Assembly (NCBI GenBank): GCA_012934845.2
Contig: WNNJ02003863.1
Location: forward strand, 62,001-126,000
Length of the DNA stretch: 64,000 nt
DNA from: Pomphorhynchus laevis
Lineage: Eukaryota; Acanthocephala; Palaeacanthocephala; Echinorhynchida; Pomphorhynchidae
Direction of reading: 5' to 3'
Both the position numbers and the translations under genes were made by a program. Numbering within the stretch: position 1 is the stretch's first letter; every line of letters begins with the position of its first letter. The notes under the pieces are model-generated. The model was not told the origin of the DNA. It worked only from the letters and a program-made list of their open reading frames with translations, and did no database searches. Below, piece after piece: positions 55,295 through 64,000 of this stretch.

Positions 55295-56295
55295 GAACTT
55301 GCAAACATCTAATTGTCGAAAGTTCTGCGGCTTTAGATCTTTCAAAAACACTGCGAGCCATTAGTTAAAACTGTGCTGAGCATTACCCAAAAATACTCTA
55401 GAGTCAATTTAAAGGAGAGCTACGAAGCTCTCCTGATGATAATCTAAGTGCAGTATATACCATATAACACTGGCTATCTAGATGTTATGTCCATATCAAT
55501 CATGATGTTATACGCCTTAACGCTTAAGTTAAGTTACGACATGTTACGCCTAAATATTTATATTTAAGAAAAGCTGTATTTCGTCATGCCGGTAGAACAA
55601 TAAGTATTTGCGTGATAAAGAGCCACCTTAACGAAACTTAATTGCCATAATTAAATTGAATTTAATCAAAATAAATTTAATTTAATTATTCATTTAATTA
55701 CTATTATCTAATTATTATAATTTTTGAAGATAAATTTATTTATTCATATAACCTCTCTGAAAGGAATTGAGAAATAAAAAATAAAAATATAATTTATAGC
55801 AATTATGTATTCTTTATTTTTACATTAGCAAGTATATTTGCTTTGATTGTAAAATATGACTCGATAATGAATAACTCTCTCTATACAATTTTTATTGAAA
55901 TCAGATCATTTTTACTAAAAATTGAATAATTTGTACTCCTTAATATGGCAGCAGTAACTGTTAAAACAATGTGAAAACATTATATGTTTTTACCAAAAGG
56001 ATGAATATAACTTATCAATTCTTTTAAATAAATATAAAGTAAGAATACTGTAAATGCTTATCAAATTTACAAGAAGAATGTAAAGATTGTTGTAATAAGA
56101 TTGTCTATTTTATGTATCTTAAAATTGTTTTAACACATTGTCTTCAATCAGGCTTTTTAATATGTGAAAATTCATACAAATAATTCTTACTTATTAATCA
56201 AACCTAGTAATGGAGTATAAACTCTATCATTAACTGAAACAGAAAACAAAGGATCCTCAAAACGCATTTAACATGCACTCGACATTTATGTATTA
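55295..56295. other. Intron DNA; one hairpin
   Basis: AGGAGAGCT (55413-55421) is inverted at 55426-55434. Nothing else is recognised. Confidence 0.55.
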
Positions 56296-56299
56296 GAAG

Positions 56300-59200
56300 A
56301 TGCTGTTTTTTATGAGAATCAAAATCGTTACTACACTTGTTCATGCGAACACAAAAAATGTGCAGTAAAGTTAGTTTCGGAGGATCAAACGATTTCAATT
56401 TTTCAAGCAAAAATTCAAACAAAATCGACAATCTAGCAGGTAAAAAGATGATTTATTCTGCCAATCCCGATAATCAGGTTAGTGTTGTTGTTTCTGATAA
56501 TTTGCAGGTGCGGGGGTACTCCCCTAATCCCTAAACTCAAAAATTTGATTGTTATAACACTGACACAGCCTGTGGAAAGGCATAATCTATTCAAAGTTTT
56601 CCCAGACCGTTTGCTCACAAATATACCAATATAATACTGTTCAATTCTGTTAAGTTATATGAGTCAGAGATAAAGATCTCTTTTTCCACTGCCGATATAT
56701 TAAAGAAATACATGACTTTCTTTGAATCAAGTCTAAAACAAATGGGTGACATACATTCCAAACCCATTCTTGCTTCAAGTAAAATTACTAACCTTATCTT
56801 ACAGTTAGAAGAGAAAGATATAGATGCTTTGAAGTCAGTCTTTAAAGTTACCAATTTTAGATCAGTCACAGGGAAACGTGGATTTCCCCTTCCAATCGGA
56901 TTTTGTTCTGCCCCAATTGAGCAAGCAGAAATTTTAACTAAATCGAATTTCAACCCCATTTCTGGGGTATAACTTGCGCTTCTCTATCCTGAATTCAGAA
57001 GACCCAGCATACCCGCATTGCAACCAGTGCCATAAATGGGGGCACTCGGCCTCTAACTGTTCTCGCACCAAAACTTGTGGCGCCTGTGGTCTTGCCTCTT
57101 GCCATAGCCTGGTATCTAAAGTAAAAGCGTGGCTCCCCCTCTTATGTTCTAATTGTGGTAAGAGCCGTCCGGCATGGTCGCATAAATGCACGCGTTTCAA
57201 ATAAAATAAAAACCATTCGCCAGACAGGTGCAAGCTAAGAAAGTGGAATCATATTCCGACACTGCCTCAAGAATGTCCGACAGTGACACGCCTTCGTATC
57301 ACCAATATTAAGATACAATCCGACATCAAGAGGGTAGAGGATATGGTAGCCGACCTGGCTGCGGTCTTTTATACTCGTCTTGAAATACCGAAAAAACTTG
57401 CAGTTCCAGAATCGAAAAAGAGGAGGATACGCTGCTTGGAGGAGATTTTACTTTGATCCTATCAGAGTGGCTTTCTTTCAGGCAGCTATCCAACGCTTCT
57501 TCAGAATTGGTAATGAGAGTCTAACCGAATTTAATTCCTACCTCTCTTCGCAAGCTTCCGTGAAACTTTTGACTATCTACAAATGTCGTATTTACAGTTC
57601 CACTCAGACAAAATTCAAGACCATAGCGTATATGCTCCGTCTTACCAACCTCTCTGCTTATGCCAGACAAGTTCTCTCGAAAAGAATATTGGAGCACTAG
57701 ATATAGGTTCCAACCGGGTAAGTATAGGACAAGCATTGCTTCCCTTAATTCATCCCAGTCTTTTTTTTTGGAAGATATTCAAGAAGGAGAAGTTTGCCTG
57801 TTGGAAGGATAGAGAAGTCACTATTCCTACATAATTATGGATCCACTCAATCACCTCAACCAATCCCGCCTTGAGGAGTTTTTAGGTTTTAGGAGTAGAG
57901 ATATATCTGTCACAAATATTCTTAACTCCTGGACGCCTCTTCCGGGCACCTCCAAATCCGTCGCTCCACTCTTTTCTCGGGTCCGTCAGCTTTTGACAGC
58001 CGAACAAAGAAGAGAAGTAGCCGTCACAATGCTATTAGCCCCAATCCGATGTGGCCGGCATCAACATAAGTAGACGAATATTTTTACCAAAAAACAATCC
58101 GGTCTCATGCCCTAAATATCTGCGGACCAAATCGATTAAAAATTCCCTCGTATCGATCTATAAAAAAGCGCTTGCGCGTAGAATCCGCGATCATTTAAGT
58201 AGGCGAAATTTAATCCCACCAAGTTTCCATGGGTTCGTCAAAGGTCGCTCGGTCTATTTAGCTGTAGGTGAAGTGCATCAGTTCTGTCAGAAAATAGTCA
58301 TCAACTCCCTGTGGCTGTTTTCCTGGACTTTTCTTCTGCATTTGACCACATCTCCATTCCTTTTATTACCTCTTCTCTCAGGTCCCTCGGGTTGCCTGCG
58401 ATAATTGTTAACAGGGTAGAGATACTGTTGTACACTAAGCGATGTTTTTATAAGGACGACCCTGATGCGCGTCAGTTCTACCCTATTACGGGTGTGCCTC
58501 AAGGATCCCCTCTTTCTCCTATCTTGTTTCTTGCTGCCTCCATTGAACTCTTTAAAATATTTAAACGCGAACAAAATCTTGTGGTATACGCTAATGATAC
58601 CACAGCTCTGTTCTCTTGACGCAGGTGCAAAGACGAAGTCTCGGAATCAGCCGATATTTTTTAAGATTAAAAGACCAGTTAACCCGGTCCAATATTATTT
58701 TAAACTTTGCCAAATCGCAGATGGTTGTATTCCATGGCGCCCCTGCAACAAAGCAAAAACTTAAGAGATTAGCACTCTCTGCACTCTCCTCCATATTGAC
58801 TAATCATCCACTAGCTATCTTCACGAGTCTAGTAAATACCTGGGGTTCACCGTTACGGTGAACTAATAGGCGAAAGCGGACCTGAATAGACTTAAACGTA
58901 TCCTGAAGAGAACTAGGTGGGCCCTATAACGGGCCCAGCATATGTCATTAAAAGGGAAAACACATGTGCGCCTCTGGGGCACTTGGGCTATCTCGGGATT
59001 AGTCTTCTTTTCTAGATGACGTCCCCCTGAGCAAAGGCTAAGGTTTCTCAAGCTCTTCGTATCTCGTTTACCCAGCATAGTCCGCCTCGATTGGACTCTT
59101 CCGGGGTGAAAGGCCCCGGGTGGTTCAGTCGTAGTGCGGCGTGCTGGATTGGCTGGGGTGCTCAGATCCCACCGGACCTGAGGCCACTATTTAGAGGACT
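56300..59200 (+). pseudogene. Family J LINE, ORF1 and RT (endonuclease deleted)
   Basis: ORF1 spans about 56330-57204 in two frames. It ends with a zinc-knuckle array: CNQCHKWGHSASNC (C-x2-C-x4-H-x4-C), then CGACGLASCHSLV and CSNCGKSRPAWSHKC. The endonuclease is missing; at about 57430 the EN-RT linker begins (FFQAAIQRFFRIGNESLTEF, YLSSQASVKLLTIYKCRI). The RT continues with SFHGFVKGRSVYLAVGEV, LWLFSWTFLLHLTTSPF (motif A, shifted frame), GVPQGSPLSPILFLAASIEL (motif B) and LVVYANDTTALFS, where YADD reads YAND. The 3' end lies at 59100-59190. ORF1 would coat element RNA. This copy is non-functional. It lies antisense in host intron 1. Confidence 0.85.
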
Positions 59201-59419
59201 AAACAGAACGAAATACGAAGAATATCTGACACATCTTCTTTTTCTTTTTTTCTTTTTAATAGCACTTATATTTCCATGTACTAATTTTGTTTACGAAAAT
59301 CTTTATTATTATTGTTTAAAAATTACTTGACAAACTGCATTTCAAGTCAAGTGGATATAAAGTCAATAGAAAAGGATACCAACTAAATTATTTAAAAAGA
59401 AAGCAAGAAATGCACCTAC

Positions 59420-59635
59420 ATTTGACCACTGGCTTGCTATCCATCGAAAATTGTTGAATTCAGATAACTTCTCAATAAGTTTGGACGTCCGTTGTCTTTT
59501 ACAATAGGCACTGCATGATATTTGAGAGTAGTCAGTTTTCGTTAATGATACACATTCCTGATTAAAGGTATATGTATTAGATGGTTTTGAGCACACATAA
59601 TTTATAAGAGTTCTCTGGTTGCAAATTGTTTCGCA
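59420..59635 (-). CDS. ADAMTS9/GON-1-like gene, exon 1 in window (TSP1 repeat end and next TSP1 start)
   Basis: This 216-nt exon (72 codons, phase 0 on both sides) follows a TTTTAG acceptor and ends at an AAT|GTAGG donor. It opens with CETIC, continues with Cys residues spaced as in a thrombospondin type-1 repeat (for example SCSAYC), and ends with RWIASQWSN. That is the W-x4-W-S-x motif that begins the next repeat, whose first Cys is the first codon of the following exon. The same exon layout recurs in the next two exons, which supports the model. The exon supplying the first Trp residues of this repeat was not found between 59636 and 64000 and is probably beyond the window. Confidence 0.82.
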
Positions 59636-59739
59636 CTAAAACATAAGCATGCATCAGTTAAATTCTATTTTAATTGAATGATCACAATCCTTATAAATTA
59701 TCTTCAAAATATTATTAAAATATTAAATTTAAAATATAT

Positions 59740-60190
59740 ACATCAAACAAATAGAATTAAAAATAAATTTAAACTCATATTGGAATTTTTTTATAGATAA
59801 TAAATAATATACTTTTTATTAAAATAACATACAATAAATAGTAAAATTCCATAAGAATAAATATGCTATTAGCATGTATTTGGCCCCACTGCCAAGTTAG
59901 GTTGATGATAGGGGCAGAAACCTGATAACATAGAAGCTCCGCCTGATGACCTCTATTCCTTATAAGAATACATCGTGTACCATTTATTAGCCAATTCATA
60001 AAAATTGACTTTTATTTTAAATTTTAATTTAAAATTTTAACTTTATTTAAATTATATAAAATCTTATACAAAAATTATTTATTATTTATAATTATTTATT
60101 AATTATTAATTATTTGTAGTTATTTATATTTTTTGTTAATTTATAAATATTTTAAAATACGTAGACTCTGTTATTTGATCTGATTCATGC
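59740..60190 (+). repeat. PLE RT end and 3' tail module
   Basis: A few codons of the RT end (AAAAATAAATTTAAACTC) precede the tail: TTAGCATGTATTTGGCCCCA, GGGGCAGAAACCTGATAAC, CTGATGACCTCTATTCC and, at the end, TACGTAGACTCTGTTATTTG. Confidence 0.8.
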
Positions 60191-60900
60191 ATTCTTAATA
60201 ATCACGTCTTAATTGTTAACAGCCGTTTGTTTCTATTATAAGCAATATATTATATTCAATACATACAGCAAGTTGTTGTTTTTCATGAAGTTAATCTTTA
60301 CCGAAGCAAACATTAGAAACTATCCTATCTACAAAATATACATATAGAAAATATTCACCTTTAAAAGTCGTTAATTTCTAATTTTCTTCAAATATTAAAA
60401 TAATTATCATACACAATACACATAACTCTGATTGCTTTATTTAGTACTTTTAAATAAGTAAAGCTATCATAAGGATGGTTGATTCGCATAAATTATAAAG
60501 CATTGTAAAAAGATAATATTTAAGTACAATTTTGAAATTAAATTGATTTAAATTAATAATTATATTATATTAAATAAATTAGATAATTAATAAAATTATT
60601 TGGTTAGTTCATTGTAAAGAGGCTCTTAAATCAAATACTATGCCTAAAGATTGTACTATCATCACCAAATACATGAATTTGAGTTCGGTTTACTGACTAT
60701 GCAAGTATTGTCAATATATAAATCGGAACAGCATTTTTGGTAAACAAGAATGTTCCTTTTTGTCATGACTCCTATATCTAAATAATAAAACTAATAAACT
60801 TACCCATACAGATTTTAAGTGTAAAATTATCATTAGGTATACGCTTTAAGGATATAACATACATTTAACAATTAATTGAAACTTTCAAGAACGTAATGTC
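60190..60900. other. No recognised feature
   Basis: AT-rich. No exon of the host gene was found here. Confidence 0.5.
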
Positions 60901-60914
60901 TGTTTCGATTTTTG

Positions 60915-61175
60915 TAATAACAATATTTATTATCCTTAACGCGTAACCAGAATTGAACAAGGCTTGATTAATATGGCTGAAATCAGCAATATCAAACAAG
61001 CCATGGTCAATTCTGGTTACCCATTAAGGATAATAAATATTGTTATTGGAAATTGTTTAAAGCGGCACATTGGTATAAAGTGAAACATTTGATATGGCTG
61101 ATTTCAGCCATATAAAACAATTCATGCTCAATTCTGGTTACCCATTAAGGATAATAGATATTGCTATTAGTAATT
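60915..61175. repeat. Fold-back element with a third direct copy
   Basis: AATAACAATATTTATTATCC...AACCAGAATTGA (60920-60958) is inverted at 61008-61048 with few changes. A third, direct copy of the right arm (TCAATTCTGGTTACCCATTA) starts near 61129. The inner part includes GATATGGCTGA-TT-TCAGCCATAT, a 10-bp hairpin at 61092-61113. It may be a MITE-like or palindromic satellite unit. Confidence 0.75.
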
Positions 61176-61215
61176 GTATAAAACGCTAGACAAATAAAGC
61201 CATCTGGTGAAACCA

Positions 61216-61608
61216 CTATTAATACAATTACACTATTAAATCAGCTAACTGAGTCTACGTATTTAATATAATTATAAAATAAACAAAACATATTTATGCT
61301 AAATCAAAATTTAATAATTAAATAATAAAATTAATAATTGCTTTTAGATTTTCTATAATTTAAATTTTCTATAATTTAAATCAAGTTAAAATAAATGAAA
61401 TTTAAAATAAACGTCATTTTTATGAATTGACTAATAAATAACAGACGTTGTATCAGAATAATAATTAGAGGTCATCAGGAGGAACTGCTATGCTATCAGG
61501 TTTCGGCCCCTAACTCCTCTACCCAACATAGCAGCGGGGCCAAATACATGCTAATGATGTATTTCCTCTGAAATAACTATCTAGTATCTTATTCTAATAC
61601 AAAGTATA
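61216..61608 (-). repeat. PLE 3' tail module attached to the 61-62 kb PLE
   Basis: On the minus strand it reads AAATACATCATTAGCATG, GGCCCCGCTGCTATGTTGGG, GGGGCCGAAACCTGATAGCA, TAGCAG and CTGATGACCTC, ending TACGTAGACTCAGTTAGCTG. GGCCCC/GGGGCC and CTGCTATG/CATAGCAG are both perfectly complementary and interleaved. Confidence 0.85.
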
Positions 61609-62680
61609 TTATTTATTATCCATCCATAAAAATTTGCCACTTAAGAGTTTAAATTTATTCTTTATATTATTGTGTTGATTTATATATTTTACTATTTTCT
61701 GCTTGATGTTATTTTTATAGTAACCTAGTTTAAAATATGTATCTATTAAATTATGTAAATTATTTTGAAAAAAGCCAATATCATTACATATTGTTGCAAT
61801 TCTTAAAATTTCATTATTTAATGTATTATATTTTATATTATATGGTATGCATGAATGCTCATGCAAAAATATGTTTCTTGTAAATTTAAATATGTCATCT
61901 TTACGATATAAATTAATAGTAGTTTTAGTTAATGTTAATTTAATGTTCATATCTAGATATACACCTTCTTTATCATTAATATTGGTTTTGTTAAGAATAA
62001 GGCTTTCTGGATAAATGTGCTCACTAATTGAATAAAAATCATTAGAATTAAATACACATATATCATCAATGTATCGAAACATATATTTCATATATTTATA
62101 TTGTTTAGATTTAGTTTTTACACAGTTATGAACAAATTCATATCCTATAAAGCTTAAAAACAAGTCAGCTATAATTGGGCTACTATTACCACCCATTGGA
62201 ACACCTTTTACTTGTCTAAATATAGATGTCCCTACTTTTAAATAATTTTGATTTATCAAAATATTTAAGGATTCTATTAATTCAATTTTATCCATATATT
62301 TATATTTATTTGATGGTTTAATTTTTGTTAGATAGGCGTTATAATTATTATAACATATATATGTATATCTTTTTCCGAATATAAGATCAATTAATTTTAC
62401 TAACGCTTCTTTAATATCTACTAAATCTAGATTTGTATAAAGCGTACTAAAATCGTATGTATTTATATTTTGAAAATTTATTCCTTTTGTCTGTTCTAAA
62501 AATTCTTTTGTAGAATTAATACTGAAATAGTGTTTTATACCAGTATTAATTTCGATTACCTTGCAATATTTTTAAAGTGTGCTTTAATTACTTTAAGTAT
62601 TTTATTCATATAGACAGAAAGTGGTTTTAATGTACATTTAAACACACTACATATGAACCTAGGTTTGATTTCTTACTTAA
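61609..62680 (-). pseudogene. PLE RT, most intact copy (catalytic YIDD kept)
   Basis: An open minus-strand frame runs from about 62566 to 61609 (about 319 codons), with no break; the first ATG in it is 62295. It contains YDFSTLYTNLDLVDIKEAL (motif A), KGVPMGGNSSPIIADLFLSF (motif B), FRYIDDICVF (YIDD) and the thumb region through KFLWMDNK and stop. A one-base deletion in an A run near 62572 puts the N-terminal part (KPRFICS, KCTLKPLSVYMNKILKVIKA) in another frame. No GIY-YIG domain follows on this strand. The RT core could still be functional as a fold, but the element is not. Confidence 0.85.
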
Positions 62681-62684
62681 TGAC

Positions 62685-62764
62685 GTGCATGCTACTTATC
62701 CATCATTATAAATATCCAGAAACCATTGTTTATTGTTGTATAAATTTGTATTTGAAGTAGCTAA
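62685..62764 (-). repeat. 80-bp direct repeat, copy 1 (PLE N-terminal sequence)
   Basis: It is repeated at 63921-64000. On the minus strand it reads LATSNTNLYNNKQWFLDIYN, which fits the N-terminal part of a PLE. Confidence 0.85.
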
Positions 62765-62799
62765 GGTTTTATTTCTTTCTGTAAAGAAATAATTAAGTT

Positions 62800-63320
62800 T
62801 AGTATATATTAAAAAATATATATTACCATTATGACTCCTGCCAACTTTAATGATAATATCAATATACTTAATAGCCTAGTCTCACAACACATGAAACGTA
62901 AGTAACCGAAAAGTTTTATCAACATCCAAAGAAATTTTCGACAACACCATCTAGATTCCTCCTTCTTTACTAAGACAAAATACTCTAGCAGAAGAAACGC
63001 ACAAAGTTGTGTATCAATTCCGATATAATAGAGATTGATGTAATACATCTTACATAGGATACACAACGAGTAACTTAATTGATCTTGTCAAACAACATAA
63101 ATACAAATCAAGTGCTATCCACAAACACCTAAAATACGAGCATGACGAAGATAAAATTCAAAATAATCCATGCGACTTTAAAATTATTAATTAATGCAAT
63201 GTAAGCACAAACTTAAAATTGGCTAAAGAACTTCTAATAAAACTGTTCTGCTCCGAAATAAACATCAAATATAATGAAATGGGCAACAGTTTGAAGCTCT
63301 GCAATTAAAAAACAAGAGCT
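62800..63320 (+). pseudogene. PLE GIY-YIG endonuclease, inverted relative to the adjacent RT
   Basis: The plus strand reads VVYQFRYNRD, then CNTSYIGYTTSNLIDLVKQH (63030-63090), SSAIHKHLKYEHDEDK, NPCDFKIIN and LKLAKELLIK. The Y-x-F...C-x3-Y-I-G-Y-T-x3-L...H...SI-x2-H pattern is the GIY-YIG nuclease of Penelope-like elements. Two stops are present. It lies head-to-head with the minus-strand RT and differs from the nuclease at 34.1 kb. Confidence 0.78.
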
Positions 63321-63324
63321 ACTA

Positions 63325-63915
63325 ATCCATTTAATTCCATGTAAACATCTAAAATCTATAACTTTACATTGAATGAATTTCTCAATTTATTTCACTTTTA
63401 GATTTAAAACTTTTCCTGGTGATGGCTACTAAAAGATTCGTGTTTTCATTCTTGGTGGGTGTAACTCACGAATAATTTATGGTAAATTTACACAATCACA
63501 ACAACGTCTATTCAAAAACATTATAAATAAAGTTCATCAAGATCCTTACAATTAATTGAAACAAGAACAATTCAAATTTTACAAAATAATTAAGCATAAA
63601 AGCATATTAAAATAATCTTAGCATTGATTAGATTTGGTTTCTTAAGTTATTTTACATTGCTGCATAAAATCCTAGTGCGATAGCACATGTAAAATAATAT
63701 ATACAAGGCAATATTGGAAATATTGGAAACTAAAAATGACATGGAAGTATCATGAAATAACAAAATTAAAACCTTGCATATCAACACTAAAATACATGGT
63801 GCAGATGATTTTGTAAATCGGCATATTTAAAATCCCAATCGCTTTGATTGATATACATTATTTTTCAAAATAAGAAATATTTTTACATGTAATTATTTCT
63901 AAAATTTCTTAGTTA
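63325..63915. other. No recognised feature
   Basis: AT-rich, possibly remnants of the PLE downstream part; nothing that I can support. Confidence 0.45.
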
Positions 63916-63920
63916 ATAAA

Positions 63921-64000
63921 GTGCATGCTACTTATCCATCATTATAAATATCCAGAAACCATTGTTTATTGTTGTATAAATTTGTATTTGAAGTAGCTAA
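63921..64000 (-). repeat. 80-bp direct repeat, copy 2, cut by the window end
   Basis: Identical in appearance to 62685-62764 to the last base of the window, so it is the edge of another PLE copy. Confidence 0.85.

Larger units (their letters stand above)
23983..59635 (-). other. Host gene: C-terminal part of an ADAMTS9/20 (GON-1)-like protease, 10 exons
   Basis: Ten minus-strand exons bounded by AG acceptors and GT donors can be chained with no phase conflict into 433 codons and a TGA stop. The product has parts of three thrombospondin type-1 repeats and then a full GON domain, which is the C-terminal hallmark of ADAMTS9, ADAMTS20 and nematode GON-1. Those are secreted zinc metalloproteases that cleave proteoglycans and guide cell migration. 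The protease, disintegrin, spacer and earlier repeats must lie upstream, beyond the window end. Introns range from 65 bp to 9.8 kb, and the long ones are filled with retroelements in both orientations. The family assignment is from recognised sequence pattern; enzymatic activity is inferred from the family only, since the catalytic domain is not here. Confidence 0.88.

Noticed and set aside
55413-55445. CTGATGA after a 9-bp hairpin at 55.4 kb as a hammerhead
   Set aside because: No GAAA box follows within a stem II distance.
61485-61580. PLE tail as a canonical hammerhead
   Set aside because: Most copies read TCGAGGA or TAGAGGA where CTGANGA is needed. Only the 54.1 kb copy matches, and stem II does not form, so the tail was listed only as a structured candidate.
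60190-64000. A further upstream TSP1 exon of the host gene
   Set aside because: No minus-strand block with W-x4-W and a phase-0 donor was found; the preceding exon is presumably outside the window.

Overview
This is animal (metazoan) nuclear DNA: AT-rich, intron-containing and packed with decayed retroelements. No bacterial-type operons, rRNA genes or CRISPR arrays were seen. One host gene is readable, on the minus strand between 59635 and 23983. Ten exons (1302 nt, 433 codons plus stop) have compatible splice phases and encode the C-terminus of an ADAMTS9/ADAMTS20/GON-1-type secreted metalloprotease: thrombospondin type-1 repeats followed by a complete GON domain. The lineage cannot be fixed from the window. 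The RTE element resembles nematode RTEs, but that is an impression and not proof.

Everything else readable is mobile-element debris, much of it in the introns of that gene. 1-7153 holds a cluster of family R, a non-LTR element with an N-terminal Cys-rich finger, an RT of the 'GPSGLDA' type and a C-terminal CCHC plus PD-(D/E)XK-like endonuclease region. Four fragments form a head-to-tail minus-strand array with the same 3' end. 7240-8945 is an I/Jockey-like LINE (minus), followed by a ~316-bp tandem duplication. 10257-14275, 47905-50060 and 56300-59200 hold copies of family J, an APE-type LINE with a CCHC zinc-knuckle ORF1. 15600-16150 and 40255-44110 are CR1/L2-like. 36798-40234 is a nearly intact RTE element with target-site duplications and a single frameshift. 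27400-29452 is a terminal-inverted-repeat element with a Tc1/mariner pseudogene (27570-28858) inside it. Penelope-like elements (PLEs) occur at 24643-26340, 35940-36660, 51336-52711 and 61216-62680 (RT) and at 33880-34470 and 62800-63320 (GIY-YIG). Their ~300-bp 3' tail is scattered as further solo copies.

The most unusual layer is catalytic-RNA-like sequence. A complete hammerhead ribozyme fold (all core bases, three paired stems) lies at 52976-53052 inside a ~306-bp unit bracketed by direct repeats. Two decayed relatives sit at 14455-14683. A tRNA-derived SINE-like unit with pol III A and B boxes (16404-16600) carries another hammerhead core. PLE-type minimal hammerhead cores occur at 19158-19246 (an inverted pair), 31501-31532 and 35452-35480. 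A second recurring pattern is short, near-perfect fold-back palindromes with loops of 0-9 nt; several lie exactly at deletion or truncation junctions of retroelements.

The host gene presumably acts in extracellular-matrix remodelling. The transposons are not functionally linked to it. Nearly all are broken; the RTE and the 61-62 kb PLE look youngest.
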